Source of the DNA: Lysobacteraceae bacterium
GTDB taxonomy: Bacteria > Pseudomonadota > Gammaproteobacteria > Xanthomonadales > Xanthomonadaceae
Direction of reading: 5' to 3'
NCBI GenBank assembly: GCA_018333835.1
Contig: JAGXSL010000136.1
Location: forward strand, 1 to 52,669
DNA length: 52,669 bases
Numbering within the stretch: position 1 is the stretch's first letter; every line of letters begins with the position of its first letter. The position numbers and the translations under genes were made by a program. The notes beneath the pieces were generated by a model. That model was given only the letters and a program-made list of their open reading frames with translations, was not told where the DNA came from and did no database searches. Positions 25,001 through 33,985 of this stretch are shown here, one piece after another.

Positions 25001-25224
25001 CCGCGGGCGGCGAAGCGGCCCTCGGCATCGGTCACCGCCTGCGCCACCGTGCCCGAGGGCAGGTGGCGGATGGTCACCTGCGCACCGGCGATGGCCCGTG
25101 CATCGGCACCACTGACCCGTCCGGCCAGGTTGGCGGTGGTGATCTGGGCCTGGGCGACGCCGGCGGAAAGGGCCAGCATCAGGGCGAGTGCCAGGGGGCG
25201 GGGCTTGCGCAGGATCGGTGTCAT
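22036..25224 (-). CDS. TonB-dependent receptor with N-terminal carboxypeptidase-regulatory-like domain (Oar-like)
   Basis: Signal peptide MTPILRKPRPLALALMLALSAGVAQA, CarboxypepD_reg-like repeat, plug with ITIDGVTVNDTFGL, C-terminal LGFRYRF. Confidence 0.9.
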   Translation of the reverse strand: MTPILRKPRPLALALMLALSAGVAQAQITTANLAGRVSGADARAIAGAQVTIRHLPSGTVAQAVTDAEGRFAARGLRVGGPYTVTATRDGKTETIGNVFLELAQTETVDVRLSATTMLEAVVVTGTAAPGLFASDAMGAGTLVTAERIAALPTIDRSIQDIARTDPRIVQSDKQFGSISALGQNNRFNQITIDGVTVNDTFGLRANNLPLLRQPVSMEAIEEISVAISQYDVTQRGYTGAGINAVTRSGTNEFRGSLYYIFRDGDWGREFDDRNVRFRPFDQQYTRGMTLGGPILRDRLFFFAGYEEFKRTSPAPDLGSLRGVTTAQGEEAARIARTRYGVDAGGVGAAALDNTVEERLVKLDWNLSDFHRASLRYTKTEQNVIDLARLGGNRLTLSSAWFNRSDSFESVVGQLFSDWNDRFSTEFRVSHREFLGTFQPFSRLPQVQISTGAGQIALGTEQFRHANRLTTETWNSFGAATWYLGDHTLRFGFDHESNDIYNLFLESSLGNYGFRSLADFDAGRYSSFLLRAPATGFSLEDTAAIWELDTFGLFLQDTWAVNPNLTLTYGLRMDEASVPGAPVFNATASQRFGRRNDVTIDGERLFQPRFGFNYRFDSERPTQLRGGVGLFQGAAANVWLSNPFTNNGVTVGVFGCGTAGLPACTGSLPPISMNPDNQPRLNLGGVVPVDVDFVADDLEQPSVWKANLAFEHELPWHGLMVSAEAILLSTRSGIHYEHLNLGAPTGRGPDGRPMFWNPAGYLPSSWNQAGVGTGVQARFNRDRAFREVLLARNTTKGSAENFSLSLQKPMGEGDSWFWQVGYAYGDAHDVNQLAGSISVENWSSRTIFSPNEELSSRSNFAMRDRFTAAVTYRHFFFDGYRTEIGAFFEGRKGRPYSFVFDNDANGDGIAGNDLLYIPTGPGDVLFGSAAEEAAFWAFVAAHPDLSGRRGQLAERNGQFSPWVNNIDLRISQELPGFFEGHRAELWLDVLNVGNLINEDWGLIDEVWVSGFGQPQGLGIVEFGGIDPASGRYVYRFNTPDTEIRRDAVGQSRWALQLGFRYRF

Positions 25225-25300
25225 CGTGACTTCTCGGAGGGGGACGCCATGGGGACGCCCCGTTTCCCGGGGCGCGGGGAGTGCGGATCGTAAGGCAGTT

Positions 25301-26395
25301 TCATGACGTTTCGAGCCCTCCGATTGACGGGGAGGCGATGTGTCCATCCACGATCGCCTTGATGGCAGAGGACGGGGTGTCGAGTTCATACCCCTGCGCC
25401 GCCACCCAGGCATCGTCGTAGTAGGTGTCCAGGTACCGTTCGCCGCCGTCGCAGATCAGGGTCACCACCGCCCCGGTCTCGCCCTCGGCCTTCATCCCGC
25501 CCATCACCTGCAGGGCGCCGACGAAGTTCGTCCCGGTCGAGCCGCCCACCTTCCGCCCCAGCAACCCTTCCAGAGCCCGCATCGCCGCGAGGCTCAGGGC
25601 GTCGGGCACCTTGATCATCCGGTCGATGGTGTCGGGCAGGAAGCTCGCCTCGACGATCGGCCGGCCGATGCCCTCGATGCGCGAGCCGCGGTCGAGGCGG
25701 TGGCAGCGCTTGCGGTCCCGGTAGGCGTCGAAGAACACCGAGTATTCCGGATCGACCACGGCCAGCCGCGTGCAGGCGCTGCGGGTGGGCTGGTAGCGGA
25801 TGTAGCGGCCCATCGTGGCGGCGGTGCCGCCGGTGCCGGCCGAGACCACGATCCAGCTTGGGCAGGGATGGGGTTCGAGTTTCAGCTGCTCGAAGATCGA
25901 CTCGGCGATGTTGTTGTTGCCGCGCCAGTCGGTGGCCCGTTCGGCGTAGGTGAACTGGTCCATGAAGTGGCCGCCGACCTCGGCCGCCAGCGCGCGCGAG
26001 GCGGCGCTGACGTCGGCGCCTTCGATCATGTGGCAGCGGCCGCCGTAGAACTCGATGCGGGCGATCTTCTCGCGCGAGGTGGTGTTGGGCATGACCGCGA
26101 TGAAGGGCAGGCCGATCAGCCGCGCGAAGTAGGCCTCGGAGACGGCGGTGCTGCCGCTGCTGGCCTCGATCACCGTCTGGCCCTCGCGCAGCCAGCCGTT
26201 GCACAGCGCGTAGAGGAACAGCGAGCGCGCCAGCCGGTGCTTCAGGCTGCCGGTGGGGTGCGAGCTCTCGTCCTTGAAGTACAGCGGGATGCCCGGGTAG
26301 GCCGGCAGGTCGAGGCGGACCAGGTGGGTGTCGGCCGAGCGCTGGAAGTCGGCTTCGATGGCCGCGATGGCGGCATTGACCCAGTGGCGGGACAT
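25301..26395 (-). CDS. PLP-dependent cysteine synthase-family protein (CysK/CBS-like)
   Basis: [11 protein letters not shown] (PLP lysine), [30 protein letters not shown]. Confidence 0.9.
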   Translation of the reverse strand: MSRHWVNAAIAAIEADFQRSADTHLVRLDLPAYPGIPLYFKDESSHPTGSLKHRLARSLFLYALCNGWLREGQTVIEASSGSTAVSEAYFARLIGLPFIAVMPNTTSREKIARIEFYGGRCHMIEGADVSAASRALAAEVGGHFMDQFTYAERATDWRGNNNIAESIFEQLKLEPHPCPSWIVVSAGTGGTAATMGRYIRYQPTRSACTRLAVVDPEYSVFFDAYRDRKRCHRLDRGSRIEGIGRPIVEASFLPDTIDRMIKVPDALSLAAMRALEGLLGRKVGGSTGTNFVGALQVMGGMKAEGETGAVVTLICDGGERYLDTYYDDAWVAAQGYELDTPSSAIKAIVDGHIASPSIGGLETS

Positions 26396-26554
26396 GATGG
26401 CGTCGTGAGGGCCGGTCGGGGAACAGGCCCGCATTGTCGCCGATACGACGCACGGGCGGGCCTTCGCACACGGGGTCGGGGAAGGGCGTAGGATGGCCCA
26501 ACCCCTTCCATCCTGCCGGAGCCTTCCATCGCCGCCACCGCACCCCGCACTCCC

Positions 26555-26878
26555 GTGGAGGCTTCTGGCGGCAAGGTCGATTGCCGCCGTTGCGATGCGG
26601 TCTGTTGCCGCTTGATGGTGCTCGTGCAGCCGGAGGACCGCATCGCCGAGCACCTGACCACGATCACCGAGCACGGTTTGTTGGTGATGGCCCGCGATGA
26701 CGAGGGCTGGTGCGTCGCGGTCGACGCGGCGCGGATGTGCTGTTCGATCTACGAGGCCCGGCCCGAGGTGTGTCGGCGTTTCCACATGGGCGGCCCGTAT
26801 TGCCGGGCCATCCGCGAGGACTACGCCCGTGGCCTGCACCGCGGGATCCCCGTGCTGCTTACCGGAGAAGTGCCATGA
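26555..26878 (+). CDS. YkgJ family cysteine-cluster protein
   Basis: [11 protein letters not shown] ... [14 protein letters not shown], CxxCxxxCC pattern. Confidence 0.88.
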   Translation: MEASGGKVDCRRCDAVCCRLMVLVQPEDRIAEHLTTITEHGLLVMARDDEGWCVAVDAARMCCSIYEARPEVCRRFHMGGPYCRAIREDYARGLHRGIPVLLTGEVP

Positions 26879-27084
26879 GCAACCGTTCGTTCACGCCCCA
26901 CGCGAGTTCCTCCGCGCCGCCCTACGTGCGTCGCGCCGAGGGTTCGCGCCAGCTCACCAGCGAAAACATCGACGCCCACCTCGCCGCCTTCGCGGCCGCC
27001 GGCGGCAAGGTCGAGGTGCTGGCCACCACCCGGGTGCTGAAGCGCATCCCGTCCGCGCCGGACGGTGAACCGGCGAAGGAGTGA
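26875..27084 (+). CDS. Hypothetical 69-aa protein
   Basis: [23 protein letters not shown]...; ATGA overlap with the YkgJ stop suggests translational coupling. Confidence 0.6.
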   Translation: MSNRSFTPHASSSAPPYVRRAEGSRQLTSENIDAHLAAFAAAGGKVEVLATTRVLKRIPSAPDGEPAKE

Positions 27085-27100
27085 GGGGCCGGCGACGGCT

Positions 27101-27754
27101 TCAGGGCGTCGCGGGCGGTGTCGGCGGCACCGGCGGCGTGGCGGGCGTCGCCGCGGCCTGCGCGGGCGGGCAGTGGGCGTCGAGCTCGATGGCCTGGGCG
27201 TAGGGCCGGAACTCCGGCAGCAGCAGGGCCAGCTGGTCCTGTGCGAGGGCGAGGCCTTGCATCTCGTCGCACAGCGCCAGCCCGGCCGCCTGCATCTTTT
27301 GCGCCTCGGCCTCGATCCGGGCACCGGCCTCGGCGACCGTACCGCCCAGCACCCCGGCCACCGCCGCCGTGACCGCCTGGCCCGCCAGCGCGATGCCGTC
27401 CTGGCCGATCGCCATGCCGGCGTCGGTGACCGCCAGCAACTGCGTGCGGTAGGCCTGCACGGCCGCGCGCTGGGCCTCGCTCAGCGGCAGCGGCACGCCG
27501 TCGATCAGCAGGTCGCCCTGCGGGCTGATCTCCGCCACCGGGCCCGGCCCGCCCGCGCCGATGCGCAGATTGCCCTCGTGCAGCTTCTTCCGCGCCTCGT
27601 CGATGGCGGCGAGCGCGGCACTGCCTTCGGCGGTGGCCGCGGCGATGCCCTGGCGGGCCTCCTCGGCGGCCTGCCCGATCTGTTCGCCGCACCCACTGGC
27701 GGCAAGCGCCAGCGCGAGGACGAGGAGGGTACGGGCGGGGACGGGGCGTTTCAT
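27101..27754 (-). CDS. DUF2884-like (YggN-type) putative lipoprotein
   Basis: Lipobox-like LALAASGCGEQ; EISPQGDLLIDGVPLPLSEAQRAAV. Confidence 0.65.
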   Translation of the reverse strand: MKRPVPARTLLVLALALAASGCGEQIGQAAEEARQGIAAATAEGSAALAAIDEARKKLHEGNLRIGAGGPGPVAEISPQGDLLIDGVPLPLSEAQRAAVQAYRTQLLAVTDAGMAIGQDGIALAGQAVTAAVAGVLGGTVAEAGARIEAEAQKMQAAGLALCDEMQGLALAQDQLALLLPEFRPYAQAIELDAHCPPAQAAATPATPPVPPTPPATP

Positions 27755-27793
27755 CGTGGGGATCCGGGGCAAGCGAGGGAGGTCAAGCTTGGA

Positions 27794-28771
27794 TCAAGCC
27801 GCATCCTCGCGCCAGCGGCGCAGGCGGATGGCGAGGGCGAGCAGCGCGGCGCCCACGACCAGGCCGGACCACAGCGCGGGCTCGCCGAGGGTGGCGTAGC
27901 TCCTCGCCACCAGCTCGGGCAGGCCGGTGGTTTCCGGCTCCGGCCCGACGGATCCGCCCCCGTTCCCGGCGAAGCGGAACCAGAAGCCGGGCAGGAGGCC
28001 GCCGAACAGCCGGGCGACCACGTTCTCCCAGAACCATCCACCGCCGAGCTGCAGGTCGAACATCTCCTCCTGCCAGGAGAGCAGGATGCCGACCCCCAGC
28101 GGCAGGCCGGTGGCCCAGAGGAAGGGTGCACGCCGTGCCCAGGCCGAGACCGCCATGAACCAGGCCAGCGAGGGCAGGGCCCAGAGCGCGTAGACCGGCA
28201 GCAGCGCGAACACGGCCAGCGGCGCGAGATGGAAGTCCGGCTGGGCGAGCAGAGCGGGCAGCACCGCGGTGGCACCCTGTGCGGCGAGGGCGAGCGCTGC
28301 GGACAGGGCCATCAGCATCCCCACCGCGAGGCCGACCGCGGCGGCGATGGCCGGGGCGACGAGCAGCATGGTGGCCAGCTTGGACAGCACGGTAGCGGCA
28401 TCGGACACCGGCATCGATTTCCAGAACAGCACGCTGCGGTCGCGGCGGTCGTCGTAGAGCGATCCGACCGCGTAGAACAGCAGCACCAGGGCCAGGGTCA
28501 GCCCCAGCGGCATCAGGGTCGGGCCCAGCATCAGCGACAGGTTCGCGGCCTCATCCAGCTGGAACGCTTCTGGTTCCACGGACAGCGGCTGGCAGTTGAT
28601 GCACATGCCGCTGCCGACGGTGAACAGCCATAACAGGTCGCCCAGCGCGCCGAGGCCGAGCACCAGCCCGCCGAAGCCGAGCATCAGCCCGCCGACCACG
28701 AGCGGTGCCCACAGCAGCCCGCCCTTGTGTTCCTGGAATTCGCGGCGCAACAGGGTGGCGAAGCGTTTCAT
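27794..28771 (-). CDS. ABC-2 type transporter permease
   Basis: MKRFATLLRREFQEHKGGLLWAP..., multiple TM segments, LYDDRRDRSVLFWKSMPVSD. Confidence 0.85.
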   Translation of the reverse strand: MKRFATLLRREFQEHKGGLLWAPLVVGGLMLGFGGLVLGLGALGDLLWLFTVGSGMCINCQPLSVEPEAFQLDEAANLSLMLGPTLMPLGLTLALVLLFYAVGSLYDDRRDRSVLFWKSMPVSDAATVLSKLATMLLVAPAIAAAVGLAVGMLMALSAALALAAQGATAVLPALLAQPDFHLAPLAVFALLPVYALWALPSLAWFMAVSAWARRAPFLWATGLPLGVGILLSWQEEMFDLQLGGGWFWENVVARLFGGLLPGFWFRFAGNGGGSVGPEPETTGLPELVARSYATLGEPALWSGLVVGAALLALAIRLRRWREDAA

Positions 28772-29628
28772 GCGTAACTGCCCTTCATGGTGGCAACGAA
28801 CAGGTCGGCGATGCCGGGTGTGCGCAGGGTGCCGAGCGCGGCGAGGCGTTCGCGCGGCTGGCCGTCGAACAGGAAGATGCTGCGGCCGAACCCGCTGCGC
28901 TCGTCGATCGGCCCCAGCGCGCGGGCGGCGGCGGCCTGCTCGGCGGCCACCTCGACCTCGACGAAGCGCTCGCCGACCTCGTCCATGCTGGCCCGCAGCA
29001 CCAGCCGGCCCTCGCGGAGGAACAGCAGGTCGGTGAGGATGTGCTCGACCTCCTCGACCTGGTGGGTGGTGATCAGGATCGTCCGGCCTTCGTCGAAGTA
29101 GCGTTCCAGCAAGTCGCGGTAGAACTGCTTGCGGTAGAGGATGTCGAGGCCGAGGGTCGGCTCGTCGAGCACCAGCAGACGGGCGTCGATCGCCATCACC
29201 AGGGCGAGGTGCAGCTGCACGATCATGCCCTTGGACATCTGCTTGACCTTCATCCCCGGTTCGAGCCGGGTCTGGGCGAGGAAGGCCTCGCACTTGGCGC
29301 GGCTGAAGCGCGGGTGCACGCCAGCGACGAAGTCGATGGCCTCGCGGACGCGGATCCAGCGCGGCAGCACGGCGACGTCGGCGATGAAGCAGACCTCCTG
29401 CATCAGCGCGTCGCGGTGGCGGCGCGGGTCGAGGCCCAGCACCTCCAGCTGGCCCTCGAAATCGATCAGGCCGAGCAGGGCCTTGAGCGTGGTGGTCTTG
29501 CCGGAGCCGTTGGGGCCGATCAGGCCGACGATGCGGCCGGGCGCGATGTCGAGGTCGATGCCGTCGATGGCAGTGCGCCGGCCGTAGCGCTTGGCGAGGC
29601 CGCGGGCGGTGACGATCGGCGTGCTCAT
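28768..29628 (-). CDS. ABC transporter ATP-binding protein
   Basis: GLIGPNGSGKTTTLKALLGL, MSKGMIVQLHLALVMA, LLVLDEPTLGLD. Confidence 0.95.
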   Translation of the reverse strand: MSTPIVTARGLAKRYGRRTAIDGIDLDIAPGRIVGLIGPNGSGKTTTLKALLGLIDFEGQLEVLGLDPRRHRDALMQEVCFIADVAVLPRWIRVREAIDFVAGVHPRFSRAKCEAFLAQTRLEPGMKVKQMSKGMIVQLHLALVMAIDARLLVLDEPTLGLDILYRKQFYRDLLERYFDEGRTILITTHQVEEVEHILTDLLFLREGRLVLRASMDEVGERFVEVEVAAEQAAAARALGPIDERSGFGRSIFLFDGQPRERLAALGTLRTPGIADLFVATMKGSYA

Positions 29629-29996
29629 CCCTGTCCTCCGTCCCCGGCGTCGCCGCCGAACAGGCGGCCCGGGGACAGCCCGAGCCGTTCGATCCGTGCC
29701 CGCAGCGGCGGCCATTCCTCGCGCAGGAAGCGCTCGCGCTCCGAGCGCAGCAGTTTCTCGCGCGCCCCTTCGACGACATACATGCCCAGTCCCCTCCGTT
29801 TTTCCACCAGGGCCTCGTCGGCCAGTTCCTGGTACGCCCGCGACACCGTGATCGGATTGATCTGGAACTCGGCCGCCACCTGGCGCACCGAGGGCAGGGC
29901 GTCGCCCGGCTTCAGTTCGCCGTCCAGCAGCATGGCGACGACACGCTCCTTGAGCTGCCGGTAGATCGGCGTGCCGTCGCTCCAGGTGAAGCCCAT
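29625..29996 (-). CDS. GntR-family (YtrA-type) transcriptional regulator
   Basis: PIYRQLKERVVAMLLDGELKPGDALPSVRQVAAEFQINPITVSRAYQELADEALVEKRRGLGMYV. Confidence 0.93.
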   Translation of the reverse strand: MGFTWSDGTPIYRQLKERVVAMLLDGELKPGDALPSVRQVAAEFQINPITVSRAYQELADEALVEKRRGLGMYVVEGAREKLLRSERERFLREEWPPLRARIERLGLSPGRLFGGDAGDGGQG

Positions 29997-30214
29997 CAGC
30001 GCCCTCCACCGGAGCGGCGGGCGAACGAGAAATACGGCATCGCCAGTTCGCCCGGCCCGGAGCGGGCGGTGGTCTCCACCGCCTCGGCCGGCGCGGTCGC
30101 GGAATGGTGGCGGCCGTCCGCCTGCCTTCCGTACGCCGCCCAGGTGAGCGCCAGCAGGCCGGCGGCGAGGCCGGCGATGGCGAGGCGCAGGTGGCGCGGG
30201 CGAACTGGGCGCAT
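29996..30214 (-). CDS. Small single-pass membrane protein, first gene of the GntR/ABC operon
   Basis: 72 aa: MRPVRPRHLRLAIAGLAAGLLALTWAAYG...LAMPYFSFARRSGGGR; stop overlaps the GntR start (ATGA). Confidence 0.6.
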   Translation of the reverse strand: MRPVRPRHLRLAIAGLAAGLLALTWAAYGRQADGRHHSATAPAEAVETTARSGPGELAMPYFSFARRSGGGR

Positions 30215-30232
30215 GGCGTCGGTACCAGTACA

Positions 30233-30273
30233 GTGTTGTAGTGAACCATAACACCAGCTCGCAACGAAGTCAA
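30233..30273 (-). promoter_or_regulatory. Promoter and overlapping operator for the GntR/ABC operon
   Basis: Minus strand TTGACT-N17-TATGGT; dyad GTGTTGTAGT-GA-ACCATAACAC (30233-30254) covers the -10. Confidence 0.65.
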
Positions 30274-30344
30274 CACCGCCTGCACCGGACGTCGCCGACA
30301 CTGGCAAAGTCGTACCGGCAACCGCCGGCCAACGGGAGGATTCC

Positions 30345-30920
30345 ATGCACACGACGAAGACCCTGACGCGCCTCGGCATCCTCGCGATGGCGCTCGGCCT
30401 GGCCAGCACGCTGGCGGCCAGCGTGCTCGACCACAGCTACCGCCGGCTCGCCTCGCAGGAGCGGGTGCACCTCGGCGAGGCCTTCGGCGGCCAGGTGCTA
30501 CTGATCGTCAACACCGCCAGCAAGTGCGGCTTCACCCCGCAGTACGAGGGGCTGGAGGCCCTGCACCAGGAATTCTCCGACCAAGGCTTTGCGGTGCTTG
30601 GCTTCCCTTCCAACGATTTCATGGGCCAGGAGCCGGGCACCGAGGAGGAGATCCGCGAGTTCTGCACGCTCAACTTCGGCGTGCGCTTCCCGATGTTCGA
30701 GCGGGTGGTGGTGCGCGGCCGCGAGGCCACCCCGCTGTTCCGCGAACTGGCCGCCGCCGCCGGCGAGGCGCCGCGCTGGAACTTCCACAAGTACCTGGTC
30801 GGCCGCGACGGCACGGTGCTGGCCAGCTTCGGCAGCCGGGTACGGCCCGAGGCGCCGGAACTGCGCGCGGCGGTGAAGCAGGCGCTGGAAGCGCCGCGGC
30901 CGGTCGCCGCCACGCCATGA
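30345..30920 (+). CDS. Glutathione peroxidase, exported form
   Basis: NTASKCGFTPQYEGLEALHQEF, FPSNDFMGQEPG, WNFHKYLVGRDG; N-terminal hydrophobic signal. Confidence 0.92.
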   Translation: MHTTKTLTRLGILAMALGLASTLAASVLDHSYRRLASQERVHLGEAFGGQVLLIVNTASKCGFTPQYEGLEALHQEFSDQGFAVLGFPSNDFMGQEPGTEEEIREFCTLNFGVRFPMFERVVVRGREATPLFRELAAAAGEAPRWNFHKYLVGRDGTVLASFGSRVRPEAPELRAAVKQALEAPRPVAATP

Positions 30921-31441
30921 GGCCGGAGCCGCGCTCCTCCGGGGCGATCGACGAGGAGGCCCTGCGCCGCGAGTTCCGCGCCCTGCAGGACTTGCACCAG
31001 CCGCCCCTGCCGGCGCTGGCCCGGCGCCTCGGCTGGGCTGGCCTGCTGCCCTTCGCGGCGGCGCTGGCGGCCTGGGCCTGGGGGCTGGTCCAGCAGCAGC
31101 CGGACGTGGTCGTCCCGGCGCAGCAGGCTTTCCTGGTCTATTCGGCGGTGATCCTGAGCTTCCTCGGCGGCGTGCGCTGGGGGCGGGTGATGAGCGCCGG
31201 GACGCCCCCCGCGGGCTACGTGCTGGCGGTGCTGCCCAGCCTCTGGGCCTTCCCGGCCCTGTTCCTGCCGCCTCCGCACGCGGTGGCGGCCTTGGGCTGC
31301 GGCTTCGCGCTGGCGTTGTGGTTCGACACCCGCGCCGACACCCTGCCGGCCACGCCGGGCTTCCGCCGCCTGCGCCTCCACCTCAGCTTGGCGGTGATCG
31401 CCGCCCACCTCCTCGCCCTGCCGTTGGCCTGGCGTTCCTGA
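30917..31441 (+). CDS. DUF3429 family membrane protein
   Basis: LGWAGLLPFAAALAAW...VYSAVILSFLGGVRWG; ATGA overlap with the upstream gene. Confidence 0.85.
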   Translation: MRPEPRSSGAIDEEALRREFRALQDLHQPPLPALARRLGWAGLLPFAAALAAWAWGLVQQQPDVVVPAQQAFLVYSAVILSFLGGVRWGRVMSAGTPPAGYVLAVLPSLWAFPALFLPPPHAVAALGCGFALALWFDTRADTLPATPGFRRLRLHLSLAVIAAHLLALPLAWRS

Positions 31442-31448
31442 GGGCGCA

Positions 31449-31477
31449 TTGCCGAATCCCGGCGAGGGGCCGACAAT
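31449..31477 (+). promoter_or_regulatory. Candidate promoter for the FKBP gene
   Basis: TTGCCG (31449-31454), 17-nt spacer, GACAAT (31472-31477), about 49 nt before the ATG. Confidence 0.4.
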
Positions 31478-31526
31478 GGGCGGCCCGCCGCACCACGGCG
31501 GTCCCTTTCCCGGAGCCCCGATCCCC

Positions 31527-32321
31527 ATGCTGAATGCCCGCCGTTTCGCCACCCGCACCGCGCTCGGTCTCTGCGTCTTCGCCGTCGCCGGCCTCGCCGC
31601 CGCCCAGGCCCCGCAGGCCGCGGCCCCCGCCGCCGCTCCCGCCGCCACCCTGCAACTGCCGGCGGTCGAGGGCCTGCGCACCGACAACGAGAAGATCAGC
31701 TACATGATCGGCCTGCAGATGGCCAACAGCCTCCAGCAGGTCAAGGAGTACGTCGACGTGCCGACGCTCACCCGCGCCATCCAGGCCGGACTGAGCGGCG
31801 AGGGCCGGCTGATGACCGACGCCCAGGCCCAGCAGGTCGGCATGGCCTTCGGCCAGTTCCTGCAGCAGCGCGAGGCGGCCCGCCGCGCCGAACTGGGGGC
31901 CAGGAACCTGGCCGAGGGCGAGCGCTTCCTCGCCGAGAACCAGGGTCGCCCGGGCGTGCGCACCACGGCCAGCGGCCTGCAGTACCAGGTCGTGCGCGCC
32001 GGCTCCGGCCCGCGCCCGACCGCCGCCGACACGGTCACCGTCCACTACCGCGGCACCCTGCTCGACGGCACCGAGTTCGACAGCTCCTACGCCCGCAACG
32101 AGCCGGCCACCTTCCCGCTCTCCGGCGTGATCCCGGGCTGGACCGAGGGCGTCTCGCTGATGCCGGTCGGCTCCAAGTACATCCTCTGGATCCCGGCGGC
32201 GCTTGCCTATGGCGAGAACGGCGCCGGTGCCGACATCCCGCCCAACGCCACGTTGAAGTTCGAGGTCGAGCTGCTCGAGATCGTCACCCCGGAGGCCGCG
32301 CCGGCCGCACCCGCGCAGTAA
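31527..32321 (+). CDS. FKBP-type peptidyl-prolyl cis-trans isomerase, exported
   Basis: Signal peptide, FKBP N-terminal domain, VTVHYRGTLLDGTEFDSSYAR...GWTEGVSLMPVGSKYILWIP. Confidence 0.95.
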   Translation: MLNARRFATRTALGLCVFAVAGLAAAQAPQAAAPAAAPAATLQLPAVEGLRTDNEKISYMIGLQMANSLQQVKEYVDVPTLTRAIQAGLSGEGRLMTDAQAQQVGMAFGQFLQQREAARRAELGARNLAEGERFLAENQGRPGVRTTASGLQYQVVRAGSGPRPTAADTVTVHYRGTLLDGTEFDSSYARNEPATFPLSGVIPGWTEGVSLMPVGSKYILWIPAALAYGENGAGADIPPNATLKFEVELLEIVTPEAAPAAPAQ

Positions 32322-32351
32322 GCCCCGCGGCCCGGCGGGGGGAGGGCGCGG

Positions 32352-33707
32352 ATGCGCGTCAGTGTGTTTGGAACCGGCTACGTCGGCCTGGTCACCGGTG
32401 CCTGCCTCGCCGAGGTCGGGCACCAGGTGAGCTGCGTCGACATCGACGCGGCGAAGATCGAAGGCCTTCAGCAGGGCCGCATCCCGATCTTCGAGCCGGG
32501 GCTGGAGGACCTGGTGCTGGCCAACCGGCGCGCCGGAAGGCTCGCCTTCGGCACCGATGCCGCGGCGGCGATCGCTGGCGCCGGCATCGTCTTCATCGCC
32601 GTCGGCACGCCACCCGACGAGGACGGCAGCGCCGACCTGCGCCACGTGCTCGCGGTCGCCCGTACCCTCGGCCAGCACCTCGCCCAGCCGACCGTCGTGG
32701 TCAACAAGAGCACGGTGCCGGTCGGCACCGCCGACCGCGTGCGCGAGGTGATCGCCGCCGAGCTGGCCCGGCGCGGCGTTGCGGTCGAATTCCAGGTCGT
32801 CTCCAACCCCGAGTTCCTGAAAGAGGGCGCGGCGGTGGCCGACTGCCTGCGCCCGGACCGCATCATCCTCGGCAGCCGCGACGCCGGTGCCATCGAGAAG
32901 ATGAAGCGCCTGTACGCGCCCTTCAACCGCAACCACGAGCGCGTCATCGTCATGGACGAGCGCTCGGCCGAGCTGACCAAGTACGCCGCCAACGCGATGC
33001 TGGCGACCAAGATCAGCTTCATGAACGAGATGGCCAACATCGCCGAGCGCGTCGGCGCCGACATCGAGGCCGTGCGCCAGGGCATCGGCAGCGACCCGCG
33101 CATCGGCTGGCACTTCATCTACCCCGGCGCCGGCTACGGCGGCAGCTGCTTCCCGAAGGACGTGCGGGCGCTGGAGCGCACCGCCCGCCAGCACGGCCAC
33201 GAGGCGGTGCTGCTGCGCGCCGTCGAGGCGGTCAACCACCGCCAGAAGGACAAGCTGTTCGAACTGGTGCAAGCCCACTTCGAGGGCGCGGTGGCCGGCC
33301 GCACCTTCGCGGTCTGGGGCCTCGCCTTCAAGCCCAACACCGACGATATGCGCGAGGCCTCGAGCATCACCCTGCTGCGCCAGCTCTGGGCCGCCGGCGC
33401 GAGGGTGCGGGCCTACGATCCCGAGGCGATGGACGAAGCGCGGCGGATCTTCGGCGAGCGCGCCGACCTGGTGTTCTGCGATGCCCCCGAGGCCGCGCTG
33501 CAGGGGGCGGACGCGCTCGTGGTGGTGACGGAGTGGAAGGCTTTCTGGAACCCGGACTTCGAGGCCATGCGGCGCGCCCTGCGCGGCGGCGTGGTGTTCG
33601 ACGGCCGCAACATCTACGAGCCGGCCGAGGTCGAGGCGGCGGGGCTCGCCTACTACGGCATCGGCCGCGGCCGCAGCCTGCGCGTGGGTGGCCATGCCCG
33701 CCCCTGA
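32352..33707 (+). CDS. ugd: UDP-glucose 6-dehydrogenase
   Basis: [48 protein letters not shown]. Confidence 0.97.
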   Translation: MRVSVFGTGYVGLVTGACLAEVGHQVSCVDIDAAKIEGLQQGRIPIFEPGLEDLVLANRRAGRLAFGTDAAAAIAGAGIVFIAVGTPPDEDGSADLRHVLAVARTLGQHLAQPTVVVNKSTVPVGTADRVREVIAAELARRGVAVEFQVVSNPEFLKEGAAVADCLRPDRIILGSRDAGAIEKMKRLYAPFNRNHERVIVMDERSAELTKYAANAMLATKISFMNEMANIAERVGADIEAVRQGIGSDPRIGWHFIYPGAGYGGSCFPKDVRALERTARQHGHEAVLLRAVEAVNHRQKDKLFELVQAHFEGAVAGRTFAVWGLAFKPNTDDMREASSITLLRQLWAAGARVRAYDPEAMDEARRIFGERADLVFCDAPEAALQGADALVVVTEWKAFWNPDFEAMRRALRGGVVFDGRNIYEPAEVEAAGLAYYGIGRGRSLRVGGHARP

Positions 33708-33927
33708 GCGCGAGCCGCAGGCGACCGATCGCCGCTTCGCCGAGTTGGAGACCCGGCTGGCGTTCCAGGAGCAGGCCCTGCAGGAGCTTTCCGACGCCCT
33801 CGCCGAGGCCCGGCGCGAAGGCCAGCGCGACCGCGAACGGCTCGGCCGGGTGCTGGAGGACCTGAAGCAGTTGCGCCGCGCCCTCGCGGCCGACCCGGCC
33901 GGCGAGCCGCCGCCGCCGCACTATTGA
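33694..33927 (+). CDS. slyX: SlyX family protein
   Basis: [30 protein letters not shown]...GEPPPPHY. Confidence 0.88.
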   Translation: MPAPEREPQATDRRFAELETRLAFQEQALQELSDALAEARREGQRDRERLGRVLEDLKQLRRALAADPAGEPPPPHY

Positions 33928-33985
33928 GCCGTCACCTGCCACTCCCGCACTATGGAACCGTCGCCCGCTGCTTCTCCGCGATCCC

